From Lactobacillus kullabergensis (GTDB lineage: Bacteria > Bacillota > Bacilli > Lactobacillales > Lactobacillaceae), in NCBI RefSeq assembly GCF_000967195.1, contig NZ_KQ033871.1, positions 1-64,000 on the forward strand: a stretch of DNA of 64,000 bases. The letters are read 5' to 3'. Each line of letters opens with the position of its first letter. Position 1 is the stretch's first letter. Below are positions 33,916 through 42,853 of the stretch, in pieces. The position numbers were made by a program, and so were the translations under genes. The notes under the pieces were generated by a model. The model saw only the letters and a list, made by a program, of their open reading frames with translations. It had not been told where the DNA came from and did no database searches.

Positions 33916-34806
33916 TTAATTTATGAGAATGTCACCATCACCACAAGAAACTTTGAGTAGAGGCACATCCCTTAATTTTCTAGCAAAATGTCTGTGATAG
34001 TTATTACCGTGAAATATAAGCTCATCCTCTGAAGAAGTTGCCAACTGGTAACTGATCTTGGGAGACCTGCTCATTTGAAAATCGCCTTCGCTTAGATTAA
34101 ATGAGCTGTTGTCAAGTAAATTAGAATTATTTATCTTAGCATCACCGTCACCTAAGGTAGCCTTGATTTTAAAGTGACTACTGGTAACAATCAGGTCGCC
34201 TTCACTCATGTTGAGGAAACTGCTTGTTAATGTTGAATTGGAGATTTTCAAATCGCCATTATCAAGGTCAAAGTTGGCTTTGTGAGTTGTCACATTTTCA
34301 GCGCTAACATTACCATCTTCAAGCCGTAAATTGAGGTCAGCAACAGCTAAGTCGGCTAAATGAACATTGCCCTCAGAACATGATCCTGTTATTTCTTTTA
34401 GCGAGTCTGCTTCTGGAACAGTGACAATTACCTTATAAGTACCATCCTCATAAGCACCATTGTCTGAAATGGTCAGTTTCTCGCCATGAACCTTGGTACT
34501 GATCTTTTTTACATTAGGACCACTAACTTTAATTTGGAAGTTGTCTCCTTTAGCAATTTGGAAGTTGGGTTCTTCAGCGTCAATATTAATTTTAGAGAAC
34601 TTGCCTACGTTGAAAGTACGGGATTTTGCTGGTACATGATGTGAGTATGCGTGAGTTTGATTACGATTAAAAAAGTTTTCAATATTGGTTGTTATGCCTG
34701 AATGGATATTATTGATATCTTCTCTGCCACCGTTAGTTTCACCAATACCAAGCAAAATTATACCGATAGTAATGATGGCAACACTGATTAGGTAAAACTT
34801 TTTCAT
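33916..34806 (-). CDS. DUF4097-type membrane-anchored protein
   Basis: 296 residues from the ATG with CAAGGAG in front; 19 residues of upstream frame look non-coding. An N-terminal signal anchor (KKFYLISVAIITIGIILLGIG) is followed by an external region that turns into repeated strands of the EDGNV/DNGDLKI type and ends GDGDILIN. It is the last gene of the padR-HAAS-DUF4097 unit, 87 bases after the preceding paralogue. The repeats suggest a beta-solenoid outside the membrane. No ligand is known. Confidence 0.78.
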   Translation of the reverse strand: MKKFYLISVAIITIGIILLGIGETNGGREDINNIHSGITTNIENFFNRNQTHAYSHHVPAKSRTFNVGKFSKINIDAEEPNFQIAKGDNFQIKVSGPNVKKISTKVHGEKLTISDNGAYEDGTYKVIVTVPEADSLKEITGSCSEGNVHLADLAVADLNLRLEDGNVSAENVTTHKANFDLDNGDLKISNSTLTSSFLNMSEGDLIVTSSHFKIKATLGDGDAKINNSNLLDNSSFNLSEGDFQMSRSPKISYQLATSSEDELIFHGNNYHRHFARKLRDVPLLKVSCGDGDILIN

Positions 34807-34893
34807 TTTGATTCTCCTTGTTTTAGATAAGTTTTTAATTTTAAAATGGGTATTACTAACCAAGAAAACATTTAAGTAAAGTTTACTTGCCCA

Positions 34894-35703
34894 CTAATTA
34901 ATTAGAATATCGCCATCCATACTAGTAACTTTTAATACGGGTTTATTTTTAACTTTTTTTGCAAAATGATTGGAATGGTAAGAATCTTTAAAAATGATTT
35001 TATCATCCGAGTGATTTGTCAATACATAGTTGATCTTAGGCGCATTTGACATTGAAAAGTCGCCGTCATTCAATATAATTGAGCTGTTATTTAGTATTTG
35101 AGAGTCGCTAATCTTAACATCGCCATCATTTAGTTTTAGTGAACTACGTGAAAAAGTCGACTGGTTTACTTTGAGGTCACCGTCATTTGAATTTAGGTCA
35201 AGGCTTTTCGCAGTAAGCTTATTAATCAAAACGTCACCATCTTCTATTGTCAAATTGATGCGGGGAACGTTTAAACTATTGATATAAAAATCACCCTCTT
35301 CACAAAAACCAGTTATCTTTTTTATGGCGCTTTTAGCAGGAACATAAACATCAACGCTATAATAACCATCGTTATAATCATGTTCAGGCTGATCCGAAAT
35401 AGTGAGCATATTATGATCAACTTTAGTTTTTATTTTTTTGATGTCTGCACCGTGCCCCCCTCTAACAACCACTTTAAACTTGTTAATATCCTTAAGTGAA
35501 ATTCGGATATCAGGTCTGTAACAGGCTAACTTAATATTGTCGAACTTGTTCACGTAAAAAGTTTTGCTTTCATTATAATGAGCGTGTTTACCATTATAAT
35601 CATGTGACGGGTTATCATTTAATCTAAATACGACTAGTAGGATCAGCCCAATAAGTAATAGCAGTCCAAAGATTAGCCCACAAATTTTATAAAACTTTTT
35701 CAT
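34894..35703 (-). CDS. DUF4097-type membrane-anchored protein
   Basis: 269 residues. A hydrophobic signal anchor near residues 6-27 (ICGLIFGLLLLIGLILLVV) leads to an outside beta-strand region with repeats such as INLTIEDGDVLINKL and SNDGDLKVNQS, ending MDGDILIN. It lies two bases after the HAAS gene, so the two are coupled. It is a paralogue of the next gene, about equal in length, with separate histories visible in the N-termini. Confidence 0.8.
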   Translation of the reverse strand: MKKFYKICGLIFGLLLLIGLILLVVFRLNDNPSHDYNGKHAHYNESKTFYVNKFDNIKLACYRPDIRISLKDINKFKVVVRGGHGADIKKIKTKVDHNMLTISDQPEHDYNDGYYSVDVYVPAKSAIKKITGFCEEGDFYINSLNVPRINLTIEDGDVLINKLTAKSLDLNSNDGDLKVNQSTFSRSSLKLNDGDVKISDSQILNNSSIILNDGDFSMSNAPKINYVLTNHSDDKIIFKDSYHSNHFAKKVKNKPVLKVTSMDGDILIN

Positions 35704-35705
35704 TT

Positions 35706-36350
35706 TTATTTTTCCTTATCTGTATTTTTTCCGGTATTAGTTTGAAAATAATTTTTCTTTAAAATATTTTTACCAAGGTTACGCATAAACTGGGTACACT
35801 TGGCAATTAAAATTTTGCCTAATTTGATAATGAATGGGAGTAATAAAAGAATAATGCCAATGCAAATTAAGGATTTACCCAAGTAAAGACAGCCGACTGG
35901 CCAGTTGTGAGTGAATAGCAGGGTTAATGACTTAAGAAAGTTTAAGCCACCACCGACAAAGAATTTAAACAAAAAGGCTATTATAGTAAAAAATAAGCCA
36001 AAGAAAACTGCGAGTATAAAGAAGAGCACGAATAAAATTGCTAAAACGAGTGGGATGCCAATTGGAGCAGCACAAATTCCTAATAAAATGTACCAGCTGG
36101 CCTTTAAGTTTGACTTCGGAGTCTCCTTTCTTGGAGAAACAGAATCATCTTTGCTTGAATAATCGGCTAAAATATTGATTGCTAATTGTTTGGGCGTTCC
36201 TAGTTCAGCTTCGATGGTAGAACGTCTGATGAAGTCACCGTCCAATAAAAATTCGTGGTAAAATTCGACAACATCTTCGCGATCTTTTTCAGGCAAATCA
36301 GCTAAGTTTTGTTCTAGTTCGGAAATATAATCATCAATTACTTTGGTCAT
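35706..36350 (-). CDS. HAAS-domain membrane protein (DUF1700 family)
   Basis: 214 residues. The N-terminal HAAS segment reads LPEKDREDVVEFYHEFLLDGDFIRRSTIEAELGTPKQLAINIL; three to four membrane segments follow from about 80 to 180, then a basic tail. HAAS proteins typically pair with PadR regulators and DUF4097 proteins, as here. Its ATG overlaps the PadR stop by 17 bases. It could sense or anchor the DUF4097 partners at the membrane, which is inference. Confidence 0.8.
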   Translation of the reverse strand: MTKVIDDYISELEQNLADLPEKDREDVVEFYHEFLLDGDFIRRSTIEAELGTPKQLAINILADYSSKDDSVSPRKETPKSNLKASWYILLGICAAPIGIPLVLAILFVLFFILAVFFGLFFTIIAFLFKFFVGGGLNFLKSLTLLFTHNWPVGCLYLGKSLICIGIILLLLPFIIKLGKILIAKCTQFMRNLGKNILKKNYFQTNTGKNTDKEK

Positions 36351-36657
36351 TTTGCCCTCCTAATACTTGATTAACTCTTGCACTAAAATCTTGCCATTCA
36401 TCTTGAATTGTATTTAGCAGCGTGAGGCCTTCATCAGTAATGTGATAGTAACGTCGGTTGCGTCCTTGATAAGGCTCATCATAAGTTGTTAAGCAGTTAT
36501 TCTTTTTTAGTCTGCGTAAAACTGGATAGATAGTTGACTCGGAGATAGAAAAAATCTTTTGCACATTTTGTGTCAAAGCGTAGCCATACAGATCATCTTG
36601 TTTTAGAAAAGCTAAAACCGCACCATCTAGCAAACGAGTCGGTATTTGGATTGCCAT
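36334..36657 (-). CDS. PadR-family transcriptional regulator
   Basis: 107 residues: the PadR winged helix (GYALTQNVQKIFSISESTIYPVLRRLKKNNCLTTYDEPYQGRNRRYYHITDEGLTLL) with a short C-terminal helix, the small PadR-s2 type that dimerises and represses its own operon. It is the first gene of the unit, just before the HAAS gene. The short gap upstream (ATATTATATGATATATAATATT, 36671-36692) is a near-perfect palindrome and a candidate operator. Confidence 0.88.
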   Translation of the reverse strand: MAIQIPTRLLDGAVLAFLKQDDLYGYALTQNVQKIFSISESTIYPVLRRLKKNNCLTTYDEPYQGRNRRYYHITDEGLTLLNTIQDEWQDFSARVNQVLGGQNDQSN

Positions 36658-36670
36658 GCTTTGCCTCCCC

Positions 36671-36692
36671 TAATATTATATGATATATAATA
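36671..36692. promoter_or_regulatory. Candidate PadR operator (A/T palindrome)
   Basis: A palindromic AATATTATAT/ATATAATATT word, separated by two bases, lies about 15 bases upstream of the padR start. PadR repressors commonly bind A/T-rich palindromes of this size before their own gene. Confidence 0.45.
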
Positions 36693-36760
36693 TTTTAATT
36701 TAGATTTAAGAAATTAGCAAGTACTGAACCTAAATTTTCCATAAATAATACAAAAAATAA

Positions 36761-36791
36761 GACCCCCGAAATTGTCTTAATCTCGGGGGTC
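36761..36791 (-). terminator. Terminator of the HAAS-DUF4097 fusion gene
   Basis: A perfect GACCCCCGA/TCGGGGGTC stem around a 13-base loop, followed on the minus strand by a T-rich stretch. Confidence 0.85.
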
Positions 36792-36811
36792 ACATCAGCT
36801 ACGTCCTACTT

Positions 36812-37897
36812 TTATTTAATGATTATATCTCCATCCCTTAAGGTTGCTATTAACGAGTCACTTTGCATACTTTGACTGTTAAAACTATTGCCAATACTGG
36901 AATTGCGATAAATAATGTCGCCATCGTTTACTTTAAGCTGCACACTGATGTCATGGGCAAGTTGGCTTAACTTCAAATCGCCATTCGTACTCTTAACAAT
37001 ATTTTGATCGGTTAGCTGGCTTTTCCTGATCAGAACATCTCCATCCTGTGCTTGTAAACTGATGTTAGCATGGCATTGGTTAATTTCTATATCTCCATCA
37101 TCTGTTTGGGTAATTATTTGCTTAAGGATGCTGCGTTTAAAACTGCCGTCTCCGTTTTGAACTTTACTGGATAACTGAGCAATTTTTGACTGAGTAACAA
37201 AGCAATCAGCGTTCTGGCCGGCAAAAATAAATTCATCTGAAACTCTGACATTATTGATGTATATGTCACCATTATGAAGGTTAAGTACGATGCTTTTTAG
37301 TTTTAGATTTTGCAACATGATGTCACCATTATGACTTTGTCCGCTAATTTTAGTTAAAGAATCTAATTTAGGAACAGTGATTTCCACGCGACTGACAGCC
37401 GTGAGCCTGTTGAACATGATTACACTGTTTTTTTGCTCGATAGGAGTCTCTTTAACAACCAACGTTTGCTTGACTAAATTAGTTTCTATGGGTCTGCTAC
37501 TGTAATCTGCTACGGTTATTTGAAATTGACTACCTTGATGAATAATTACATCTGTAGTCTTAACTGCCAATTTTACTTGATTGAAGTTTTCAAGGGCAAT
37601 GGTACGCTTTCTGCGGGGATATCTTTTGACACGCAAGCCATTAAAGTAATTATCACTGGCATGGGGGTCATTAGCAGAGGCAGTAACTGCTGTTAAAAAT
37701 TTAACATAATCCTGCTTGATTTCTTTTGCCAGGTCATCTGGCGTACCTAGTTCTTTAACTATTTCTTCTTTTGTTTGAAAATCACCGTCCAGCAGAAAAT
37801 CACGGTAGAAGTCAAGTGTATATTTTTGTTCTGATGTAGATAAAGACGTCAAATTCAGAGCCAATTTGGAGATGAAATTTTCGATTAGTGGAGTCAT
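36812..37897 (-). CDS. HAAS-DUF4097 fusion protein
   Basis: 361 residues. Residues 1-70 are a HAAS-like segment (LSTSEQKYTLDFYRDFLLDGDFQTKEEIVKELGTPDDLAKEI) close to that of the DUF1700 neighbour, but without membrane segments. From about 95 on, beta-strand repeats follow (NGDIML, NGDIYI, DGDIEI, DGDVLI), ending LRDGDIIIK. It is its own transcription unit behind a strong terminator. The fusion supports the idea that HAAS and DUF4097 proteins work in one complex. No signal peptide is seen, unlike the neighbours. Confidence 0.78.
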   Translation of the reverse strand: MTPLIENFISKLALNLTSLSTSEQKYTLDFYRDFLLDGDFQTKEEIVKELGTPDDLAKEIKQDYVKFLTAVTASANDPHASDNYFNGLRVKRYPRRKRTIALENFNQVKLAVKTTDVIIHQGSQFQITVADYSSRPIETNLVKQTLVVKETPIEQKNSVIMFNRLTAVSRVEITVPKLDSLTKISGQSHNGDIMLQNLKLKSIVLNLHNGDIYINNVRVSDEFIFAGQNADCFVTQSKIAQLSSKVQNGDGSFKRSILKQIITQTDDGDIEINQCHANISLQAQDGDVLIRKSQLTDQNIVKSTNGDLKLSQLAHDISVQLKVNDGDIIYRNSSIGNSFNSQSMQSDSLIATLRDGDIIIK

Positions 37898-37985
37898 CCT
37901 GTTTCTCCTGTCACTATAAAATATCTTTTTTCTTTTTATTATACGCTATAATTTATGAAAAAAATATTAAAATTGTTTATAACAA

Positions 37986-38861
37986 CTATTTAGCCCACAG
38001 AAACTGACCGATAATCTGATCTACTTTGGAATTGTCGTGCAACTTACTGTGTTGTCCACCTGCACCTTTAATTTCAATTTCATGGTAATTTACTTTGCCA
38101 CGCAACAAATATCGTAAAGACTGGGCTGAAACGCAACTGACGTCATCATCAGAATTGGTACCATTTTCTTTATTGCCAAAAATATTCAACACTGATACAT
38201 TGTTTGGAAAGTTATGACGATGCGTTAAAAAATACTGATAGGATTGGGTCATATATTTTGGTTTCCCATTTTTAAGCAGATAATTGTGATTGGGCTTCTC
38301 ATCTAAACCAATAATACCATTAAATGGGGCACCAAGATTGACCTGCTTTTTTAATCGAGGCAAATTGCGATCCTGTCCATATTTTAACTGATAAGAGAGA
38401 GTCATGATATTTCCCATAGAATGAGCTACGGTATTATATTGCTTAATATGGTATTTTTGTTTTAAACATAATATCAGGTTGTGAAACCACTCTCGCGTTG
38501 TGTAATAGTTGCTGTTTTTATTATCTTGCAAAATTACTTGAATAAGCGGTCTTTTAGTTTTGCGGGGCCAATTTCCCTGTAATTCAACCTTACCTGCAGG
38601 AGAAATTTTAGCTGTTAATACCTTGTGTGCATCATTATGCTGTTCGGCATATGCAATCATTCCTGCACTCGAGCGAGCACCAGCACCATAGCCATGTAAA
38701 TAAATGGTAGGAGTAGCTTTAAAATAAGCTTTTTTCGTATTGCCAGAATTGACTTCTTCCGTAGCCGTATGCGAACTTTTTTGTTCATAAGTGTGAAACA
38801 GAACACTTGTAATTAGCAGTAAGCCTAAAATGCTTACTCCTATTAAACATTTTTTCTTCAT
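37986..38861 (-). CDS. Exported alpha/beta hydrolase (DUF915 family)
   Basis: 291 residues. An N-terminal signal anchor (KKKCLIGVSILGLLLITSVLF) precedes the hydrolase: IYLHGYGAGARSSAGMI is the oxyanion part, and VAHSMGNIM the nucleophile elbow. NLGAPFNG and the late GGQHSKLHDN histidine complete the DUF915 pattern. These cell-surface hydrolases are common in lactobacilli; substrates are poorly known, possibly esters or lipids. It is a single gene facing away from the kinase gene. Confidence 0.82.
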   Translation of the reverse strand: MKKKCLIGVSILGLLLITSVLFHTYEQKSSHTATEEVNSGNTKKAYFKATPTIYLHGYGAGARSSAGMIAYAEQHNDAHKVLTAKISPAGKVELQGNWPRKTKRPLIQVILQDNKNSNYYTTREWFHNLILCLKQKYHIKQYNTVAHSMGNIMTLSYQLKYGQDRNLPRLKKQVNLGAPFNGIIGLDEKPNHNYLLKNGKPKYMTQSYQYFLTHRHNFPNNVSVLNIFGNKENGTNSDDDVSCVSAQSLRYLLRGKVNYHEIEIKGAGGQHSKLHDNSKVDQIIGQFLWAK

Positions 38862-38989
38862 TAATATTGCCTACTTTGATCATTTATGTATTAATTATAT
38901 CTTATATATATTATTCTATTATTAAAAATATAAAAGCTTAATAATAGCGTTAGCTTTTTAGACACTCGTATTGAAAGGAAAAAGATGCA

Positions 38990-39499
38990 ATGACACCAAT
39001 TTTTATTTTAATTAGAGGAAATTCAGGCAGTGGCAAAACTGTCTTAGCCAATTGTTTGCAAAATCATTTTGGCTACCAAAGATGTTTGCTTTTACATGAA
39101 GATTTATTGCGCCTTGATATTTTGCATGTTAAGGAAAAAGAGACGGCACCAACTGCCAGTCTGATAGAATTAATGATTGAATGGGGCAAACAATACTACC
39201 CTATAGTTATATTGGAAGGGATACTGCCCAAAAGGATTTATGGCACAACTTTAACTAAAATAATTCATGAATTTGGTGCAGGAGCATTTGTTTATTACTT
39301 AGATATTTCTTTTGCGCAAACTGTAAAAAATAATGAAGAAAAAGAAAGTCCTTTTCCGCTTGAGACTCTCGAGAAATGGTGGCTTGAACAAGATACACTT
39401 GGCGAAAAAGAGCGCAAGCTGACAAGTGCCACTGTCAAAGAACTGGCAGAACAAGTTCTAACGGATATTGCAGATTATGAAAACAAAAAAGGGGACTAG
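38990..39499 (+). CDS. Small P-loop kinase-like NTPase
   Basis: 169 residues with a Walker A GNSGSGKTVLAN near the N-terminus and a later YPIVILEGIL segment, the pattern of small AAA/zeta-toxin or adenylate-kinase-like phosphotransferases. No antitoxin is visible beside it. The substrate is not recognisable. A GGAAAAAG box precedes the ATG, and a weak GGGGACT/AGTCTCC hairpin follows the stop. Confidence 0.7.
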   Translation: MTPIFILIRGNSGSGKTVLANCLQNHFGYQRCLLLHEDLLRLDILHVKEKETAPTASLIELMIEWGKQYYPIVILEGILPKRIYGTTLTKIIHEFGAGAFVYYLDISFAQTVKNNEEKESPFPLETLEKWWLEQDTLGEKERKLTSATVKELAEQVLTDIADYENKKGD

Positions 39500-39540
39500 A
39501 AAGTCTCCTTCAAGCTGAATTTTTTAAAAGCAATAAAAAA

Positions 39541-39566
39541 AGCACCGACTACTTGCAGTGCTATTT
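39541..39566 (-). terminator. Terminator of the tRNA-Lys transcript
   Basis: On the minus strand AGCACTG and CGGTGCT arms (one G-T pair) are followed by seven T, just downstream of the tRNA. Confidence 0.75.
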
Positions 39567-39572
39567 TTATTA

Positions 39573-39648
39573 TGGTGGGTGGCCAGGGGCTCGAACCCTG
39601 GACCCACGGATTAAGAGTCCGTTGCTCTGCCAACTGAGCTAGCCACCC
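39573..39648 (-). tRNA. tRNA-Lys (anticodon CTT), CCA encoded
   Basis: A full cloverleaf on the minus strand: GGGTGGC pairs with GCCACCC, anticodon loop CTCTTAA, TPsiC loop GTTCGAG. The 3-prime end ACCA is encoded, giving 76 bases. A terminator follows directly. A second copy lies about 360 bases upstream on the same strand. Confidence 0.97.
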
Positions 39649-40008
39649 GTCACCATTTCTGTTGACAGTTAATTATGATAACAATTAATTCGGCTTTTGA
39701 CAAGGCTTTTGTATAAAAAAGTATAAAGAATTCTGCTTAACATTTGCTTAGGGCAGAATTTGTAGTTATAAAGCTATAGTTTGTTGCTTTTATTTGTTAA
39801 TTTCATGAGGTTTTGCAAAAGTAAAGTGAGTAGATAAAATACTGTTGAATCAATGCTTTTGCTGAAAAAGTGCTGGATTAATTGTTTAAAACAATAACAA
39901 ATACAATAGAATTGACAAATGAAACTGATCTGATATTATATAAAGGTTTAAGGTCTTTTGACAAACAAAAAAGGCAGCAACCAAGTGATTACCACCTTTA
40001 ATTATCAA

Positions 40009-40081
40009 TGGGTGGCCAGGGGTTCGAACCCTGGACCCACGGATTAAGAGTCCGTTGCTCTGCCAGCTGAGCTAGCCACCC
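40009..40081 (-). tRNA. tRNA-Lys (anticodon CTT), CCA not encoded
   Basis: The same cloverleaf as the neighbouring tRNA-Lys with a few base changes in the arms, but the discriminator A is followed by TTG, so CCA must be added. The 360 bases between the two tRNAs hold no gene; an A/T-rich stretch with a GCC/GGC hairpin follows this tRNA on its own strand. Confidence 0.97.
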
Positions 40082-40113
40082 ATAAGCGTTATTACAAATA
40101 ACCAACGGAGACT

Positions 40114-40142
40114 ATTATGCTATTATTTTCACTGAAATGCAA
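40114..40142 (-). promoter_or_regulatory. Probable promoter of the tRNA-Lys genes
   Basis: On the minus strand TTGCAT, a 17-base spacer and CATAAT stand 33 bases upstream of the first tRNA base. Confidence 0.55.
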
Positions 40143-40170
40143 GTTTTTTTATTAAATTTTGGTGACTTTT

Positions 40171-40199
40171 TTGGCTAATAAACTAAAAACCAGTATAAT
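40171..40199 (+). promoter_or_regulatory. Promoter of the walR operon
   Basis: TTGGCT, a 17-base spacer and a perfect TATAAT lie 23 bases before the walR start. The first in-frame ATG (40159) lies upstream of this promoter and so is not the start. Confidence 0.7.
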
Positions 40200-40221
40200 G
40201 ATCACAAAAGGGGGCTTTTCG

Positions 40222-40938
40222 ATGTCAAAGAGAATTCTCGTTGTTGATGATGAAAAACCAATTTCTGATATTATTAAATTTAATTTGACAAAAGAAGGGT
40301 TTGACGTCGACACTGCGTATGATGGCGAAGAGGCTATCAAGAAAGTTGACGAATATAATCCTGACTTAATGATTTTAGACTTGATGCTACCCAAAAAAGA
40401 CGGTTTAGATGTAGCACGTGAAGTAAGACAAACTCATGATATGCCTATCATCATGGTGACAGCAAAAGACACTGAAATTGATAAAGTTTTAGGTCTGGAA
40501 ATGGGCGCAGACGATTATGTGACTAAGCCTTTTTCTAACCGTGAATTAGTAGCGCGGGTGAAGGCTAATTTGCGTCGGCGCAATATCGTCAAAAAAGATG
40601 AAAGTGCTAGCGATGGCAGTTCCACGAAAAATATTACCATCGGCAATCTGGTTATTATGCCAGACGCTTATATTGTTGAAAAAGAAGGCAAAAAGATTGA
40701 GCTGACTCACCGTGAATTTGAGTTGCTCTATTATTTAGCACAGCATATGGATCAGGTAATGACCAGGGAGCATCTTTTACAGACTGTTTGGGGCTATGAC
40801 TACTTTGGTGATGTCCGGACAGTCGATGTTACTGTACACCGTTTGCGTGAAAAAATTGAAGATAATCCAATCCAGCCGCAGATTTTAGTAACTCGGCGTG
40901 GTGTTGGCTATTACGTAAAACAGCCTAATGAAGACTAG
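40222..40938 (+). CDS. walR: Essential response regulator WalR (VicR/YycF)
   Basis: 238 residues from the ATG at 40222 with AAAAGGGGG in front. The receiver domain has D9-D10 and the phosphorylated Asp53 in ILDLMLP, with K in VTKPFS. An OmpR-type winged helix follows from about 130 ([22 protein letters not shown] and [13 protein letters not shown]). WalR controls cell wall hydrolases and wall homeostasis and is essential in most Firmicutes. walK, yycH, yycI, yycJ, htrA and rlmH follow in the conserved order. A strong hairpin lies after it. Confidence 0.97.
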   Translation: MSKRILVVDDEKPISDIIKFNLTKEGFDVDTAYDGEEAIKKVDEYNPDLMILDLMLPKKDGLDVAREVRQTHDMPIIMVTAKDTEIDKVLGLEMGADDYVTKPFSNRELVARVKANLRRRNIVKKDESASDGSSTKNITIGNLVIMPDAYIVEKEGKKIELTHREFELLYYLAQHMDQVMTREHLLQTVWGYDYFGDVRTVDVTVHRLREKIEDNPIQPQILVTRRGVGYYVKQPNED

Positions 40939-40939
40939 C

Positions 40940-40979
40940 AAAGAAAGCCCCGCAATGTTTAGCAAGCGTGGCTTTCTTT
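40940..40979 (+). terminator. Terminator-like hairpin between walR and walK
   Basis: AAAGAAAGCC pairs perfectly with GGCTTTCTTT; an inner CGC/GCG pair and a loop complete the arm, and a T-rich run follows. In this operon it would attenuate walK relative to walR. Confidence 0.8.
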
Positions 40980-40999
40980 TTATTTAATTTTGTAAAATT

Positions 41000-42853
41000 A
41001 TGAAAAAAATCAAGAATAAGTTTAAACATTTAACTATTTCTATTAATACTACTTTAGCCATTGTATTTATGGCCATGATCATTGCCACAATTGAGGTTAT
41101 TGGTGCTTATTTTACGCGCCAATTAGAGCAAAACAGTATTGAAAATTTTCAATCTTCAATTCAGGTTTTGCCCATTGTATCAAACCAATTGTCAACGCAA
41201 TTATTGAAAGACAATAAGCATACTGACAGTAATTTAAACAGGATTGTCAATGATTATAGCAATGGTATTGGCACAATTAGTGAAATTATTGTTGTAGACA
41301 ATAAGGATATCATTCGTGCGGTTTCAAATTTAAATGATAAAAACCGGATTGGTCAGCGAGTCAATAATACGCTGGTAAAGCAGGTAACTTCCACTGGCAG
41401 GCAGGCAACTAAAGTAGTTAATAATCACGGCGATTATATGGTGCAGGTTACCCCTTTGAATGCAGGCAACGGTTCCGCTAATACTGTTGGTGCGATTTAT
41501 GTGCGCGCGTCGATGCAGGGAGTTTTCAATGACTTGCGTAATATTTCACTGATGTTCTTAGTTACTTCTTTAATTGCGGCGGTAATGGGTGCCATTTTAT
41601 CGCTAGTTGTTTCCCATGCGATTACTAAACCGATTGAGGAAATGCAAAAGCAGGCTCTTAGTATTGCTGACGGTGACTATTCAAGCCAAGTAAAGATCTA
41701 TTCAAATGATGAGTTGGGTCAATTGGGGCAGGCTTTTAACACATTATCTGTCAGAATTGAACGTTCACAAGAAGAATCTGAAAGTGAGCAGCGCAGACTG
41801 GACAGCGTCTTGTCCCATATGAGTGATGGCGTTCTTGCTACTGACAGGCACGGTAATGTTAACGTTGTTAACCAGATGGCGCTCAACTTTTTGAATCAAA
41901 CAGAAGATAAAATTATTAATAAGCCAATTGCTCAAGTTCTAGGTCTGAAAGAATCTTCGCAGGATTTAATTGGCAGCCAAAAGGGAATTGTGATTACAAT
42001 CGGTCAGGGAACACGCGACGAAGTCATTTTACATGCCAGTTTTTCTCTTATTAAAAGGGTGACAGGTTTTGTTTCCGGTAGTGTTTGTGTTTTGCACGAT
42101 ATTACTGAACAACAGAAAAATGAAAATTCACAAAAGCAGTTTGTCTCTAATGTCTCTCATGAGTTGCGTACCCCGCTTACTAGTCTGCACGCGTACATTG
42201 AAACTTTAAATGAAGGGGCCTGGAAAGATCCCAATGTTGCTCCTAAATTTTTACAGGTAACGCAAGAAGAAACCGAGCGCATGATCCGAATGATTAGTGA
42301 ACTTCTCAGCTTGTCACGCATGGACAGAGGAGTTTCTAAAGTTGATGTGGAATGGGTTAACTTTAATGACTTTGTAGCTCATATCCTTGATCGCTTTGAC
42401 ATGATTGTCAAAACGGATAAAAAAGAAAACAAAAAATATACTATTAAGCGTGAGTTGGGCACACAGGCTTTGTGGGTAGAAATCGATACAGATAAGTTTG
42501 CCCAAGTAATTGATAATATTATGAATAATGCAATTAAATATTCACCTAATGGTGGGACAATCACAGTTAAACTTCATTCTGAACAAAAGCGGATTGTTCT
42601 CAGTATTGCTGATCAAGGTTTAGGCATTCCACGTGAAGATCTGACTAAAATCTTTGATCGCTTTTACCGTGTTGACAAAGCCCGTTCTCGAGCTCAAGGC
42701 GGCACTGGTCTAGGTCTTGCGATTGCTAAAGAAATTGTGGAGGAACATCACGGTCATATTTGGGCCAATAGTAGTGAAGGCAACGGCTCTACTTTTTATA
42801 TTGCACTGCCTTATGAACCAATGAGCGAAGGGGATGATTGGGATGAAGTCTAA
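41000..42853 (+). CDS. walK: Sensor histidine kinase WalK (VicK/YycG)
   Basis: 617 residues. Transmembrane segments lie near 13-36 and 181-205, with an external PAS-like domain between. A HAMP domain (about 206-258), a cytoplasmic PAS domain (about 266-370), the H-box FVSNVSHELRTPL with His387, and the ATPase blocks NNAIKYS, DQGLGI and GTGLGLAI follow. It phosphorylates WalR. The start has no clear ribosome binding site and lies 61 bases after the walR stop and close behind the strong hairpin, which is unusual for an essential operon. Its C-terminus overlaps yycH. Confidence 0.96.
   Translation: MKKIKNKFKHLTISINTTLAIVFMAMIIATIEVIGAYFTRQLEQNSIENFQSSIQVLPIVSNQLSTQLLKDNKHTDSNLNRIVNDYSNGIGTISEIIVVDNKDIIRAVSNLNDKNRIGQRVNNTLVKQVTSTGRQATKVVNNHGDYMVQVTPLNAGNGSANTVGAIYVRASMQGVFNDLRNISLMFLVTSLIAAVMGAILSLVVSHAITKPIEEMQKQALSIADGDYSSQVKIYSNDELGQLGQAFNTLSVRIERSQEESESEQRRLDSVLSHMSDGVLATDRHGNVNVVNQMALNFLNQTEDKIINKPIAQVLGLKESSQDLIGSQKGIVITIGQGTRDEVILHASFSLIKRVTGFVSGSVCVLHDITEQQKNENSQKQFVSNVSHELRTPLTSLHAYIETLNEGAWKDPNVAPKFLQVTQEETERMIRMISELLSLSRMDRGVSKVDVEWVNFNDFVAHILDRFDMIVKTDKKENKKYTIKRELGTQALWVEIDTDKFAQVIDNIMNNAIKYSPNGGTITVKLHSEQKRIVLSIADQGLGIPREDLTKIFDRFYRVDKARSRAQGGTGLGLAIAKEIVEEHHGHIWANSSEGNGSTFYIALPYEPMSEGDDWDEV

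Noticed and set aside
39573-40081. The two tRNA-Lys genes as attachment sites of an integrated element
   Set aside because: Only about 360 bases lie between them, with no integrase or other gene, so nothing suggests an integrated element.
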